Shown here: piece by piece, positions 6,952-13,527 of the stretch
How the letters are laid out: each line of letters starts with the position of its first letter
Numbering within the stretch: position 1 is the first letter of the stretch
Assembly: GCA_948517135.1 (NCBI GenBank)
Contig: CAORJJ010000058.1
Span: 1-13,527, forward strand
Source of the DNA: an uncultured Clostridia bacterium
GTDB taxonomy: Bacteria; Bacillota; Clostridia; TANB77; CAG-508
Reading direction: 5' to 3'
DNA length: 13,527 nt
Program-made: the position numbers and the translations under genes
Notes under the pieces: generated by a model
What the model was told of the DNA's origin: nothing
Databases searched by the model: none
Seen by the model: only the letters and a program-made list of their open reading frames with translations

Positions 6952-8157
6952 TTATTCTTCATTTACAATTATATCTTTTTTTTCTTTTTTCTTTTCAAAC
7001 ATCCATTTCATTAAAGTTCCAAGTCCAAATAGTGCAAATAAGCCATTAATCAATGAAATAAATGGAATTAATGCAATTAATCTTGTTGCAGCATATACAC
7101 CAATTGCAAATAAAATTGTAATTGCTTTATTTTCACATGATGTTTTTTCATAAATCATTTGACCTACTTTTAAAGATGCAACAGACATACTAATATATAA
7201 AGCAATAATATAAAGTACTATCATAAATAAACCTATTGGCACGCCAACTATTGTGAATAATAATGCAATTGATATTAATGGTACCAAAATTACAAAAAGT
7301 AATCCTTTAAAAATTCCCATTCCTATTACACTACCATAGTCTTCAGACTTCTCAATATCTTTATTTTTTACTATTAGGAATAATATTGCTATAATAATTG
7401 ATGCTGTTACAATATTTATTAATACACGTTGAATTTCATCTGTTAAAATTTCTTCTTCAACTTCTTGATCAATTTCTTCTTTTTCTTTTTTTACTAGTTC
7501 TACATAATCTAATAAATCTGTTTTTCCTGTACATTCTCCTGTGTATACTACTTTACCTTTTCCAATATATTCAGCTGTTTGTGCAATTTCTAAAATATCA
7601 ACAGCAGCATTTAACATACGATTTACATTTCCTTGTATATCTAACTTTTTAGCAATTACATCAAAATCAAATATTACATTGGAATTTTCAGCTAATGTTG
7701 CATTTTCTGCAAGTGCATATACTGTATTTACAGTGTTTGTTTCTATTTTAGCATCTCTTGCTATTACATATACACTTCCTGATATGCTTCCTTTTATTGT
7801 AACATCTTCTCCAATAACAAATACGTTTCCATTAATAGTTCCAGAATTAATATTTATATTTTCTCCTATTAAATAAATATTACCATTTACTGACTGTTCA
7901 ACAGATATATTTTGTTCTATTAAAAATATATCTGTCTCTGCAATATTTTCAAAATTTAACATATCATTACTAATTGGCATAATTCCATCTTCAGTAGCAG
8001 AGTCACGAAGTTCTTTTAATGCTTTTTCAACCATTTCTTCATCTGCTACTTCATTTGTTAATGTATCCATTATTGAATTTGTTGCATAAGAAATATTTGA
8101 TAATAACATTATTAAAATAATTGATATTATCATAGATAGTTTTAAAAATTTTTTCAT
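6952..8157 (-). CDS. Secreted beta-solenoid (bactofilin-like) domain with C-terminal membrane anchor domain
   Basis: The 401-residue product has a clear architecture but no assigned function. Residues 1-25 form a signal peptide (MKKF, hydrophobic core, then SYAT). A predicted extracytoplasmic part follows, with an acidic segment at about 30-60. Residues about 70-205 hold short repeats of hydrophobic beta strands separated by Gly/Asn turns, such as NGNIYLIGENI, NGNVFVIGEDV and SGSVYVIARDA. This pattern is typical of polymer-forming or bactofilin-like beta-solenoids. A charged helix rich in Glu/Lys (about 220-243) leads to four or five membrane segments at about 245-264, 282-302, 304-332, 345-365 and 366-384. 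The C-terminus is Lys-rich and cytoplasmic by the positive-inside rule. An AAGGAG ribosome binding site overlaps the rpe stop region. A scaffold or envelope-sensing role is a guess from structure only. Confidence 0.85.
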   Translation of the reverse strand: MKKFLKLSMIISIILIMLLSNISYATNSIMDTLTNEVADEEMVEKALKELRDSATEDGIMPISNDMLNFENIAETDIFLIEQNISVEQSVNGNIYLIGENININSGTINGNVFVIGEDVTIKGSISGSVYVIARDAKIETNTVNTVYALAENATLAENSNVIFDFDVIAKKLDIQGNVNRMLNAAVDILEIAQTAEYIGKGKVVYTGECTGKTDLLDYVELVKKEKEEIDQEVEEEILTDEIQRVLINIVTASIIIAILFLIVKNKDIEKSEDYGSVIGMGIFKGLLFVILVPLISIALLFTIVGVPIGLFMIVLYIIALYISMSVASLKVGQMIYEKTSCENKAITILFAIGVYAATRLIALIPFISLINGLFALFGLGTLMKWMFEKKKEKKDIIVNEE

Positions 8158-8168
8158 AATTTTCTCCT

Positions 8169-8828
8169 TTACATTTTTATTTTTTGGACTGCTTCATTCA
8201 TATTTTCTGATGAAATTAAATATTTACCAGCAACTAATATATTACTTCCAGCTTCTATTGCCTCTTTTGCAGTAATATCATTTATTCCACCATCAACTTC
8301 AATGTCTATATCAATATTATTTTCATCTACATATTTTTTTAATTGTTTAACTTTTTCTAGTGTTTCTGGAATTAATTTTTGACCACCTTTTCCTGGAACA
8401 ACAGACATTACTAAAACCATGTGAACTAATTCTAAATAAGGTTTTATTTCTTCAATACTTGTATCTGGACTTATCGCAATTCCAACCCTTGTTCCCTCAT
8501 TTTTTATAGTTCTAATTATTTTTTTAGTTCTTTCTTCAGTGCCTGTTACTTCTATATGAAATGTAAGTATTTCTGGTGATAACATTAAATATTCGTCTAT
8601 AAAATTTTCAATATCTTCAACCATTAAATGAACATCTAAACCTAAGTTTGAAATATGCTTAATTGTTAATGCATAATCCTTCATTAATTCTACATTATTA
8701 TTTTCAACAAATTTTCCGTCCATAACATCTATATGAAAATAATTTACTTTTGCAGTTTCTAAATTATAAAAATCACGTGTTGCATTATCTTTTTCTATAT
8801 TCAGAACTGATGCAGATACTTCTATCAT
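8169..8828 (-). CDS. rpe: Ribulose-phosphate 3-epimerase (somewhat divergent)
   Basis: Rpe interconverts ribulose 5-phosphate and xylulose 5-phosphate in the pentose phosphate pathway. The 219 residues fit the family's TIM barrel. The metal ligands are in place: H32 and D34 in FHIDVMDGKFV, H67 in DVHLMVE, and D179 in IEVDGGIN. The N-terminal Ser (S7 in SASVL) corresponds to the usual PSIL serine. Two motifs depart from the common form: the phosphate-side loop reads SVVPGKGGQ where most members have TVNPGFGGQ, and the first strand reads SASVLN instead of APSILS. It could be a paralogue acting on another ketopentose or ketohexose phosphate, but its position after prpC-pknB matches rpe in many Firmicutes. 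A GGGAGG ribosome binding site lies about 12 bases upstream. A hairpin separates it from pknB. Confidence 0.88.
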   Translation of the reverse strand: MIEVSASVLNIEKDNATRDFYNLETAKVNYFHIDVMDGKFVENNNVELMKDYALTIKHISNLGLDVHLMVEDIENFIDEYLMLSPEILTFHIEVTGTEERTKKIIRTIKNEGTRVGIAISPDTSIEEIKPYLELVHMVLVMSVVPGKGGQKLIPETLEKVKQLKKYVDENNIDIDIEVDGGINDITAKEAIEAGSNILVAGKYLISSENMNEAVQKIKM

Positions 8829-8862
8829 AATTAACTTATTCCTCCCATTTCTCTAAAATAGC

Positions 8863-8889
8863 TGAGGCATGTATATTCTTCATGCCTCA
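8863..8889 (-). terminator. Hairpin between pknB and rpe (terminator or partial attenuator)
   Basis: TGAGGCATG (8863-8871) and CATGCCTCA (8881-8889) form a perfect 9-bp stem with a 9-base loop. Past a one-base bulge the flanks AATAG and CTATT extend it. In the minus-strand transcript the stem is followed by TATTTTAG, a weak U-tract, so it may reduce rather than stop transcription into rpe, which has no visible promoter of its own. In the plus direction the trailing tract is TTTTTT, so it would also terminate antisense transcription. Confidence 0.6.
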
Positions 8890-8902
8890 CTATTTTTTGA
8901 TA

Positions 8903-10960
8903 TTAACTTACAGGTAACACTTGATCTCCTTTGCTGAAATCTACTGTATTTGTATATCTAGTAACTCCATTTATTTTTACTTTTACATTTTTAACTCCAG
9001 ATGAAGTCCATTCTTGACTTATATCTGTTTTAGTCATAGGATAACTACTATTTAAAATAGTATCATCACCAACTTCTATTGTAACTGTTGCTTTTTCAAT
9101 CTCTGGTGTTACAGTTGTTTGAATTGCATTTCCATATTCATCAACTCCTGGTTGAGTTTCTGGCTTTGGTTCTGTATATCCTGTTAAAGATTTTAAGTTT
9201 ACATTAATTGTAACTTTTGCTCTTTTTGGTTGTTTATTTACTGTAATTGTAACAGTTTCACCTTCTTTTATAACTTTATTAGCATTTACATTTTGTGCTG
9301 TAACTATGCCATCTGATTTATTAGCATTTTCTTCATATTCTACTGATACTACTAGATTTAATCCTTTAAGCATATTTGTTGCTTCAGCTTCTGTTTTATT
9401 TATAACACTTGGAACAGTAACATCTTTAAATGCACTACCACTACTTACTGTAAGTTGTATAGTTGTTGCAGCAGTAATTTCTTCTCCACCTTCTGGATCT
9501 GATTCTATTACTATACCTGCTTCTACTGTTTCACTATTTTCTTCAATAATTTCATATTTTAACTCTAATTCATCTAGTTCTTTTTTAACATCATCTATTT
9601 TTTTACCTTTTATTCTTTTTGGAAGTGTTACTATTTTTTGTCCTTTACTTACTGTTAATGTTATTGCTTGTGTTACATTATATTTGAAATTTGTTTTTGA
9701 TTCTGGATTTTGAGAAATTACATATCCTTCTTCAACTTCATCATTATATTCTTCTTCAATTGTGATATTTTCAAATCCTGCATCATTTAACATTTTTACA
9801 GCTTCGTCTTTTTTCAAACTTTTACCATTATTAACACTTGAAACATTAGGCATTTCTTCTTGAGGAGTTCTTGAACCATTTAAAATTGCTATTGTTCCAT
9901 ACATTGCTCCTACAAATAAAATAATTAATGCAAGTATTACTGTAACTGGTTTTGCCCATTTATGTTTTTTATAAAATTCTTTAACTTTATTTTCTTTTTT
10001 ATTACTAGATGTATTCTCATTTACTTTTGGTGCTTTTCTATCATTATTTTTTTCCATCTCTAATTCATATAAAGTTGGAATTTTTTGTGTTGGAGAATCA
10101 TCTGATCTTGTAGCTAGTTCAACAAAATCTTCATTTGGTTTTTTTAATGCTAATGATAAATCTCTAAGCATTTCTGTTGCATTTTGATATCTTAAATTTG
10201 GATCTTTTTGCATTGCTTTTAAAATAATTCTATTAATACTTATTGGAATGTTTTCATTGTATTTTATTGGATCTACTGGTTCTTCTTGAACTTGTTTTAA
10301 TGCAACTGATACTGGTGTATCTGCATCAAATGGAACTTTTCCTGTAAGCATTTCATACATTACTATCCCTAGTGAATATAAATCTGATTTAGCATCTGTA
10401 TAACCACCTCTTGCATGTTCTGGTGAAAAATAGTGTACTGAGCCAATTGTTGTTCCAAATGCTGTAATTGTTGAATTTGAAACAGCCTTAGCTATACCAA
10501 AATCTGTTACTTTAGCAATTCCATCTTCTGTTATTATAATATTGTGTGGTTTTATATCTCTATGTATAATATTATTTTTATGTGCTGTTTCTAATGCAGA
10601 AGCAATTTGAATTGCAATATTTACAGACCATTTCCAAGATAATATTCCATCTTCATTAATTATTTCTTTTAAAGTTTTTCCTTGAATTAGTTCCATAACA
10701 ATGTAATATAAATTATCTTCATTACATACATCATATATTTGAACTATATTAGGATGTGCAAGACTTGCTGCTGACTGAGCTTCTGTATTAAATTTTTTAA
10801 TAAATTCACTATCTGTTGTAAATTCATCTTTAAGAATTTTGATAGCAACATATCTATTTAATACATGACATTTCGCCTTGTATACAGTTGCCATTCCACC
10901 ATTACCAATTTTTTCTAACACTTCATATCTGTTATTTAACATTTTTCCTATAAGATTCAT
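8903..10960 (-). CDS. prkC: PASTA-domain membrane Ser/Thr protein kinase (PrkC/Stk family)
   Basis: This kinase phosphorylates cytoplasmic proteins in response to cell wall fragments or lipid II sensed outside the membrane. The kinase domain spans about residues 10-270. It has the glycine loop GNGGMATV (19-26), K41 in VAIKILK, the catalytic HRDIKPHN (133-140), DFG (153-155), an activation loop rich in Thr, and the SPE motif (179-181). A juxtamembrane linker of about 65 residues with a basic stretch leads to one membrane helix (about 337-360). Three PASTA repeats follow, at about 368-439, 443-508 and 511-577. The last 108 residues (578-685) are not PASTA and look like beta-rich sequence with a Pro-rich linker (TEPKPETQPG). 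The start has a GAGGAG site and lies 5 bases after the prpC stop, so kinase and phosphatase are co-expressed. Confidence 0.96.
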   Translation of the reverse strand: MNLIGKMLNNRYEVLEKIGNGGMATVYKAKCHVLNRYVAIKILKDEFTTDSEFIKKFNTEAQSAASLAHPNIVQIYDVCNEDNLYYIVMELIQGKTLKEIINEDGILSWKWSVNIAIQIASALETAHKNNIIHRDIKPHNIIITEDGIAKVTDFGIAKAVSNSTITAFGTTIGSVHYFSPEHARGGYTDAKSDLYSLGIVMYEMLTGKVPFDADTPVSVALKQVQEEPVDPIKYNENIPISINRIILKAMQKDPNLRYQNATEMLRDLSLALKKPNEDFVELATRSDDSPTQKIPTLYELEMEKNNDRKAPKVNENTSSNKKENKVKEFYKKHKWAKPVTVILALIILFVGAMYGTIAILNGSRTPQEEMPNVSSVNNGKSLKKDEAVKMLNDAGFENITIEEEYNDEVEEGYVISQNPESKTNFKYNVTQAITLTVSKGQKIVTLPKRIKGKKIDDVKKELDELELKYEIIEENSETVEAGIVIESDPEGGEEITAATTIQLTVSSGSAFKDVTVPSVINKTEAEATNMLKGLNLVVSVEYEENANKSDGIVTAQNVNANKVIKEGETVTITVNKQPKRAKVTINVNLKSLTGYTEPKPETQPGVDEYGNAIQTTVTPEIEKATVTIEVGDDTILNSSYPMTKTDISQEWTSSGVKNVKVKINGVTRYTNTVDFSKGDQVLPVS

Positions 10961-10965
10961 AACTT

Positions 10966-11721
10966 TTATCTCTCCTCATCACTGACATCGATATTATCAA
11001 CTATAATTGTTGTTATATTGTCATAACCACCAAGATTATTTGCATTTTCTATTAATGCTTCTTCTGGATTATTAGGATTATTTAATAATAGACTGTAAAT
11101 TTCACTTTCTCTAAGCATATTTGTTAAGCCATCTGAACACATAAGTAATATATCATCTTTTAAAAAGCCTTTACACAACACATCTGGTTCAACTAAAGCA
11201 CTACATCCTAAAGCCTTCATTAACATATTCTTTTTTGGATGATTATAAGCCTCTTCTTTTGTTATTGTTCCTTCTTTAAGTAGTTTCTCAACATAACTAT
11301 GATCTGTTGTGAGTCTCCTCATAATGTTTTTTCTAATTCTGTATACTCTACTATCACCAACATGACCAATAAATACTTTATTATTATATATTAAACATGC
11401 ATCTAATGTAGTTCCCATATCATGAAGTTCTGGATCTTCTTGTGCTTTTTCATAAACTATCATATTAGCATATTCTATTGCGTCTTTTACTAATTTTGAA
11501 AGACTTTCTCTATCTTTTTTAGTTTTCTTGAAATTATTGAATATAAAGTTTCTTACATTTGCTACTGCTAAAGAACTTGCAATTTCTCCACCTTTATATC
11601 CTCCCATTCCATCTGCTAAAATGTATAATTTAATTTCATCTTTTTCTAAATCTGATATATAGTAACTATCTTGATTCATTTCTCTAGCTTTTCCAATATC
11701 AGATTTGGCTAATATCCTCAT
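10966..11721 (-). CDS. prpC: PP2C-family Ser/Thr protein phosphatase, partner of PrkC
   Basis: PrpC is a metal-dependent phosphatase that reverses phosphorylation by the PASTA kinase encoded directly downstream. The 251 residues fit the bacterial PP2C family. The metal-binding and catalytic motifs are all visible: REMNQDS (D18), LADGMGG (D37), MGTT (102-105), GHVGDSRVY (D123), TTDHS, CSDGLT (D197) and GGYDN (D234, N235). There is no signal or membrane segment, so it acts in the cytoplasm. A GAGGTGAT ribosome binding site sits 6 bases before the ATG. The gene begins 14 bases after the rlmN stop, and its own stop is 5 bases before pknB. Confidence 0.96.
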   Translation of the reverse strand: MRILAKSDIGKAREMNQDSYYISDLEKDEIKLYILADGMGGYKGGEIASSLAVANVRNFIFNNFKKTKKDRESLSKLVKDAIEYANMIVYEKAQEDPELHDMGTTLDACLIYNNKVFIGHVGDSRVYRIRKNIMRRLTTDHSYVEKLLKEGTITKEEAYNHPKKNMLMKALGCSALVEPDVLCKGFLKDDILLMCSDGLTNMLRESEIYSLLLNNPNNPEEALIENANNLGGYDNITTIIVDNIDVSDEER

Positions 11722-11735
11722 CTTATCACCTCTAC

Positions 11736-12767
11736 TTACTTAAGATTTTGTTTTCTTAATTGACCACACGCTGCTGATATATCTGATCCTAATTCTCTTC
11801 TAATTGTTGCAACTATTCCATGATCATTTAGGTAATCTCTAAATTTAATTATATTTTCATTTGTACTTTTAGTATATTTTCCATCTTCAATTTTATTTAT
11901 TGGAATTAAATTTACATGTGCAAGCATACCTTTTAACAATTTTACCAATTCTTTAGCATCATTTAAGTTATCATTATTATCCTTTGCTAAAGCATATTCA
12001 AAAGAAATTCTTTTATTAGTTTTTGCTATATAATATTTACAAGCTTCCATTAATTCTTCAATTGGATATGCATTATTAATTGGCATCATTGAACTTCTAG
12101 TTTTATTATTACTGCTATGTAAAGATACTGATAATGTGCATTGCATATGTTTATCTGCTAGTTCATATATTTTAGGAACAATTCCACTTGTTGAAATACT
12201 AATATGTCTTGCTCCTATATTTAAACCTTTTGGATTATTTATTATTTTGATAGCTTCCATTACATTTTCAAAATTATCTAATGGTTCTCCAATTCCCATA
12301 AATACTATATTTGAAATTTTTATATCACTATCTTTTTCAATTGCTAATAATTGTTCAATTATTTCTCCTGCTTCTAGACTTCTAGCAAATGGTATTCCTG
12401 TTGATGCACAAAATTTGCATCCCATTTTACATCCTATTTGACTTGATACACATATAGTATAACCATGATGATATTGCATTAACACACTTTCTAATAAATT
12501 TCCTTCACCATCTTGTACATCAAACAAATACTTTTTGGTTCCATCAATAGATTCTAATTTATGAACAATTTTAAAATTTCCAAGTATATAGTTTTCATCA
12601 AGTTTTTTTCGTAATTCTAATGATAAATTAGTCATCTCATCAAAAGAATTTACTTTATCTTGATATAGCCATTTAAAAATTTGTTCTGCTCTAAATGGCT
12701 TTTCTCCTATTTGTTTTAGCTCTTCTTTTAAATTATCTAAATCGTAATTTTTTATATTCTTTTTCAA
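11736..12767 (-). CDS. rlmN: Dual-specificity 23S rRNA/tRNA adenine-C2 methyltransferase (radical SAM), TTG start
   Basis: RlmN methylates C2 of an adenine in the peptidyl-transferase centre of 23S rRNA (A2503 in E. coli) and A37 in some tRNAs. The 343 residues fit the family. The radical-SAM cluster is C113, C117 and C120 in GCKMGCKFC. C106 (TICVSSQ) and C334 (SAACGQL) match the family cysteines equivalent to C118 and C355 of E. coli RlmN, the latter being the one that carries the methyl group. FMGIGEPLDNFENV and HISISTSGIVP are also typical. The start is TTG, supported by a GGAGGA ribosome binding site (12773-12778) 5 bases upstream. The N-terminal MKKNIKNYDLDNLKEEL is typical of RlmN, and no ATG is near. 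First gene of the rlmN-prpC-pknB run. Confidence 0.96.
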   Translation of the reverse strand: MKKNIKNYDLDNLKEELKQIGEKPFRAEQIFKWLYQDKVNSFDEMTNLSLELRKKLDENYILGNFKIVHKLESIDGTKKYLFDVQDGEGNLLESVLMQYHHGYTICVSSQIGCKMGCKFCASTGIPFARSLEAGEIIEQLLAIEKDSDIKISNIVFMGIGEPLDNFENVMEAIKIINNPKGLNIGARHISISTSGIVPKIYELADKHMQCTLSVSLHSSNNKTRSSMMPINNAYPIEELMEACKYYIAKTNKRISFEYALAKDNNDNLNDAKELVKLLKGMLAHVNLIPINKIEDGKYTKSTNENIIKFRDYLNDHGIVATIRRELGSDISAACGQLRKQNLK

Positions 12768-12795
12768 AGACTTCCTCCAATTTATATATGGTTTT

Positions 12796-12824
12796 GTTAT
12801 ATCATATAATACTTTTTTTTACAA
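12796..12824 (-). promoter_or_regulatory. Promoter of the rlmN-prpC-pknB operon
   Basis: On the minus strand TTGTAA (12824-12819) is followed by a 17-base spacer and TATAAC (12801-12796). This places the start of transcription about 20 bases before the rlmN start. It lies between the terminator of the 152-residue gene and rlmN, so the rlmN operon can be expressed independently. Confidence 0.75.
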
Positions 12825-12855
12825 TATATTTTGTAACTTTTTTGTGAACAAGAAA

Positions 12856-12879
12856 AGCCAACGGAACTTTCCGCTGGCT
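12856..12879 (-). terminator. Intrinsic terminator after the 152-residue gene
   Basis: In the minus-strand transcript AGCCAGCGG pairs with CCGTTGGCT (one G-U pair) around a 6-base loop, followed by TTTTCTTGTT. It starts 8 bases after the stop codon. On the plus strand the same position is an A-C mismatch, although a TTTTTT tract follows there too, so the minus orientation is favoured. Confidence 0.85.
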
Positions 12880-12886
12880 CTCTTTT

Positions 12887-13345
12887 TTAAATCCTTTGTT
12901 CAATCAAATCCGTATTTTCTTCCAGACATCTTTGTATGATTTGCATATCAGGTTCAAAGCCATCAAAGGCAATTGTAATTTGGGCGTTGTTAAAACTCAG
13001 CATTTGTCCTGTAAAATCATCAGGCAGTTTGTTTTTGGTAAATTGAACTTGCATTTGGATTTCATATTCCTCATATTCAAAATTCAATTCACCCTCACCA
13101 AACTCGCCATCATACAAATCCATCTGCGGAGAATTATCAAAATTATACTGAATATTATAATAATAAATATCATACATTCCATTATTATATATTCCAACTA
13201 TAACTTCATCTGTTATACGCCCTGCAAAATCATAAGTATCGATATCTAAAATGATCCGTCCCTGATTAAAAAGTTTATCCTCCATGCGGAGGCAAACGTT
13301 TACAACTGCAACATTTTTTACTCCAATTTTAGGATACTCATCCAT
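12887..13345 (-). CDS. Acidic protein of unknown function, 152 residues
   Basis: I do not recognise this protein. It has a clear start: a GGAGG ribosome binding site (13355-13359) 9 bases before the ATG, a promoter upstream and a terminator downstream, so it is a single-gene unit. There is no signal peptide or membrane segment. The product is strongly acidic, with alternating hydrophobic and charged residues (GRIILDIDTYDF, FEYEEYEIQMQVQF, ITIAFDGFEPD) suggesting a beta-rich fold, and a helical C-terminus (IIQRCLEENTDLIEQ). A hand count over 12901-13320 gives about 33% GC, against roughly 23-27% in samples of pknB and the 623-residue gene. That may reflect a different origin or simply a different amino acid mix. 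Confidence 0.75.
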   Translation of the reverse strand: MDEYPKIGVKNVAVVNVCLRMEDKLFNQGRIILDIDTYDFAGRITDEVIVGIYNNGMYDIYYYNIQYNFDNSPQMDLYDGEFGEGELNFEYEEYEIQMQVQFTKNKLPDDFTGQMLSFNNAQITIAFDGFEPDMQIIQRCLEENTDLIEQRI

Positions 13346-13382
13346 CTTTCTGTACCTCCATAAGTTGTTATTTGCTATTTAT

Positions 13383-13411
13383 ATATTAACATAATTAGTT
13401 TAAAATTACAA
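13383..13411 (-). promoter_or_regulatory. Candidate promoter of the 152-residue gene
   Basis: On the minus strand TTGTAA (13411-13406), a 17-base spacer and TAATAT (13388-13383) precede the gene. A TG one base before the -10 element makes an extended -10. Each hexamer matches consensus at four positions. The remaining 116 bases to the window end are AT-rich, and I see no gene in them. Confidence 0.6.
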
Positions 13412-13527
13412 CTAGTATATCCTATTTATGGAATATTTTTCTAACTGGAATCTCTATAATTAATTCTATTTTTCTACAAATATTTAATATATGAAATATA
13501 ATTATTTGTATTGAATTTATTTTATTA

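Noticed and set aside
7398..7876. Two overlapping plus-strand open frames (84 and 111 codons)
   Set aside because: Both are antisense to the beta-solenoid protein gene, whose signal peptide, repeats and ribosome binding site support the minus strand.
9306..9713. Plus-strand open frame of 135 codons
   Set aside because: Antisense to the PASTA repeats; its Ser-rich hydrophobic sequence is the mirror of the Glu/Lys-rich repeats.
12136..12441. Plus-strand open frame of 101 codons
   Set aside because: Antisense to the radical-SAM core of rlmN.
12896..13249. Plus-strand open frame of 117 codons
   Set aside because: Antisense to the 152-residue gene, which has promoter, ribosome binding site and terminator in the minus orientation.
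1..13527. CRISPR array, tRNA or rRNA gene, insertion sequence, attachment site or replication origin
   Set aside because: By eye I saw no regularly spaced repeats, cloverleaf with CCA-type end, transposase motif or DnaA-box cluster. A weak signal could have been missed without computation.

Overview
The window is AT-rich (hand-counted samples of coding sequence run from about 23 to 33% GC). It encodes a PASTA-domain Ser/Thr kinase with its PP2C phosphatase, RlmN, Rpe, and a Pta/AckA acetate pathway. Ribosome binding sites are strong AGGAGG-type and promoters are consensus sigma-A type. This combination points to a low-GC Firmicute, most likely an anaerobic, acetate-forming Clostridia-type bacterium, possibly one of the small-genome gut lineages. 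The taxon is inferred from gene content and style, not from a marker gene search.

Layout. All recognisable genes are on the minus strand except one two-gene cassette. Reading in minus-strand order, from high to low coordinates: an unrecognised 152-residue acidic protein (12887-13345) has its own promoter and terminator and a noticeably higher GC content than the rest. Next comes rlmN (TTG start, own promoter), then prpC and pknB, packed with 14 and 5 bases between them. After a hairpin at 8863-8889 come rpe, a beta-solenoid membrane protein, and nth. A 17-bp perfect bidirectional terminator (6278-6314) ends that run. It also ends the plus-strand cassette (4131-6279) of a 623-residue protein and a roughly 95-residue partner, neither of which I recognise. 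A divergent promoter region (4006-4096) separates this cassette from the minus-strand acetate operon, pta - small membrane protein - ackA. That operon ends in a wobble-paired hairpin (1304-1353). The last 1257 bases are the start of a large polytopic membrane protein that runs off the window.

How the genes work together. Pta converts acetyl-CoA to acetyl phosphate and AckA converts acetyl phosphate to acetate and ATP. The small three-helix membrane protein between them is translated in the same run, and its role is unknown. RlmN, PrpC, PknB and Rpe follow the conserved Firmicute order rlmN-prpC-prkC-rsgA-rpe, but rsgA is missing here. PknB and PrpC are opposing kinase and phosphatase enzymes that monitor the cell wall.

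The best candidate for something undescribed is the orphan two-gene cassette at 4131-6279. It is a self-contained transcription unit of opposite orientation set between two housekeeping operons. I found no catalytic motif in it, so no function is proposed.
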